The notes under the pieces: model-generated
The model's database searches: none
What the model saw: the letters and a program-made list of their open reading frames with translations, nothing else
Told to the model about the DNA's origin: nothing
From: an uncultured Aquincola sp.
GTDB taxonomy: Bacteria; Pseudomonadota; Gammaproteobacteria; Burkholderiales; Burkholderiaceae
Assembly: GCA_937883885.1 (NCBI GenBank)
Contig: CAKZXL010000906.1
Coordinates: 1-6,699, forward strand
Direction: 5' to 3'
DNA length: 6,699 nt
In this document: in pieces, positions 5,760-6,699 of the stretch
How positions within the stretch are numbered: the first letter of the stretch is position 1
Layout: each line of letters begins with the position of its first letter
Made by a program: the position numbers and the translations under genes

Positions 5760-5960
5760 ATAGCCGTTCAACTTGCTGCACAGCTCCATCGCGCAGCCGT
5801 GCCAGGCGGCGCCGGCAACCAGTGGGGTGTCCAGCTCCGCGGGGGATTTCTTGGCGACCGAGCTTGCGTAGACCTGTATCGCCTGCAAAACGAACGCCTG
5901 AATCAGCGCGCCGTGTTGCGAGTGCTCCATCAGATCCACGACGAACTCGACATTGGTCAT
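5715..5960 (-). CDS. Small accessory protein truncated by the IS and fused to IS-encoded residues
   Basis: An 81-residue frame. Residues 1-67 look like a conserved small protein of integrative elements, with blocks VEFVVDLMEHSQHGALIQAFV (4-24), ELDTPLVAGAAWHGCAMEL (42-60) and CSKLNGY at the break; no function is known to me. The IS border falls exactly after codon 67 (TAT), and the last 14 residues (WVFRSIVTADSGRS) are read from the IS terminal repeats before a TGA. Proteins of this type, as I remember them, are only slightly longer than 67 residues, so little of the original may be lost. ATG 5960 follows the stop of the upstream gene by 11 bases, suggesting one operon, though the ribosome site is poor. 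The frame is open farther upstream to 6335 but there it overlaps the other two genes and reads as noise. Confidence 0.65.
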   Translation of the reverse strand: MTNVEFVVDLMEHSQHGALIQAFVLQAIQVYASSVAKKSPAELDTPLVAGAAWHGCAMELCSKLNGYWVFRSIVTADSGRS

Positions 5961-5971
5961 CTGTTCACGGT

Positions 5972-6238
5972 TCACGCTGCCGGTCCCCCATCCGCAGCGC
6001 CAGCACCATGCGCCAGCACTTCGCATCGAGACTGGACAATCTCGAAGCCGGCGCCAGTGATGCTCCCGGGGTCCAGGAGCATGACGACGTCGTCGCCGCA
6101 GCCCGAGCGCATGGCCGTCCAGGCGTGCGCGCTCAAGCCATCCAGACCTGCACGCTCGGCTGCGGCTGCCTGAAGGGCCTTCGCGTCGTGGATTCGTACC
6201 TGGGCGATGAACACGACGGTCTGGAGCTCCATGCTCAT
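5972..6238 (-). CDS. Conserved hypothetical protein, 88 residues
   Basis: A small soluble protein with no signal peptide or membrane segment. Recognisable stretches are VVFIAQVRIHDAKALQAAAAERA (8-30) and DDVVMLLDPGSITGAGFEI (49-67), the second a pattern I associate with uncharacterised proteins carried by integrative elements. The C-terminus after residue 75 is low-complexity (Gly/Ala) and probably disordered. The start at 6238 overlaps the stop of the upstream gene as ATGA, which supports both genes being real and translationally coupled. A second ATG at 6232 is possible. Function unknown. Confidence 0.75.
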   Translation of the reverse strand: MSMELQTVVFIAQVRIHDAKALQAAAAERAGLDGLSAHAWTAMRSGCGDDVVMLLDPGSITGAGFEIVQSRCEVLAHGAGAADGGPAA

Positions 6239-6699
6239 AGAACGCGCTCGCCTTCGGCACGCTGCGCTTGATGCCGCACCTGCTCCTTCGGTGGCGCATG
6301 TGGCCCTTCTGCAGGAAGAAGCTCTGCCTTGGCAAGCTGTCGGCTCGACATGCGAAAGCTCACGCCATCGCTCTCGCGGCGCACCCTCCAGCCGCTACGC
6401 CGCAAACTGCGCACCAGCACAAACACCTGCGTGCCGTACTGAACACGCGCTCCCGCGCGAACCGCCGCACGGCGAGCAAGTCGAGCCGCATGGAAGGCTC
6501 TAACTTGCTCGCGCCAGGCGGCCGCGTACGGCCCAATGGGTGCGTCTGCCTGAGACAGGAACGCCAGCGGACAGTCGTAGTAGAACGGTCCGCTGCTCTC
6601 GTCCATGCTCTTGACGAAGACCTCGCCACGGCGACTCTCGATGAGCGACAGGCCAATCCAGGTGGTTGTCGAGCCGTCTGCGCCTTCCATGCGCGCCAG
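6235..6699 (-). CDS. DUF6927-like accessory protein, 5' end outside the window
   Basis: The frame is open to the window edge and ends with a TGA at 6235; 154 codons are visible. The block FVKSMDESSGPFYYDCPLAFLSQ, then YAAAWREQVRAF, resembles the DUF6927 pattern (K-D-M-D-E-T-x-G-P, D-C-P, W-R-x-x-x-R), a family of unknown function common on conjugative and integrative elements. The second half (GARVQYGTQVFVLVRSLRRSGWRVRRESDGVSFR, split around 105-130) would be the short beta-strand region that follows in that family. The ATG at 6690 could be an internal methionine: family members usually have about 50 to 80 more N-terminal residues, so the true start is probably beyond 6699. The gene overlaps the next one by four bases (ATGA). 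The family assignment is from memory of the motif and is moderate. Confidence 0.7.
   Translation of the reverse strand: MARMEGADGSTTTWIGLSLIESRRGEVFVKSMDESSGPFYYDCPLAFLSQADAPIGPYAAAWREQVRAFHAARLARRAAVRAGARVQYGTQVFVLVRSLRRSGWRVRRESDGVSFRMSSRQLAKAELLPAEGPHAPPKEQVRHQAQRAEGERVL

Overview
The window looks like a patch of accessory DNA (integrative element or prophage debris) from a GC-rich proteobacterium, most plausibly a beta- or gammaproteobacterium such as Burkholderiales or Xanthomonadales. The reasons are the high GC of most coding stretches, an IS21-family element of a kind common in those groups, a NinX-like phage gene and small genes resembling cargo of large integrative elements. There are no rRNA, tRNA, CRISPR or housekeeping genes. 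The host assignment is inference.

Layout, left to right. (1) Positions 1-522: a small minus-strand gene for a NinX-like (DUF2591) protein at 202-522. (2) Positions 523-1068: about 550 bases without a gene but rich in structure. It holds a 16-bp palindrome, two GC-rich hairpins ending in a T7 tract, and a cluster of 10-bp direct repeats spaced at close to one or two helical turns. (3) Positions 1069-2340: a plus-strand gene for a 423-residue protein with an N-terminal helix-turn-helix and a C-terminal charged coiled coil, family function unknown. (4) Positions 2341-3094: no intact gene; a 52-codon, start-less minus-strand frame looks like the end of a decayed gene, and there is one strong hairpin. 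(5) Positions 3095-5759: a structurally complete IS21-family element with istA and istB on the minus strand. Its ends carry several ~23-bp repeats, two tandem at the istB end and four at the istA end plus two in opposite orientation. (6) Positions 5760-6699: three minus-strand accessory genes in operon-like array: a partial DUF6927-like protein, an 88-residue conserved hypothetical joined to it by an ATGA overlap, and a third small gene whose 3' end is cut by the IS and now ends with 14 IS-encoded residues.

The IS carries its own two-protein transposition machinery: IstA, a DDE transposase with a helix-turn-helix, and IstB, an AAA+ ATPase. The terminal repeats are the probable IstA binding sites. 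No target duplication is visible at its borders, so the two flanks may not be the two halves of one original target. The least explained parts are the structured 523-1068 interval and the HTH/coiled-coil gene it precedes.
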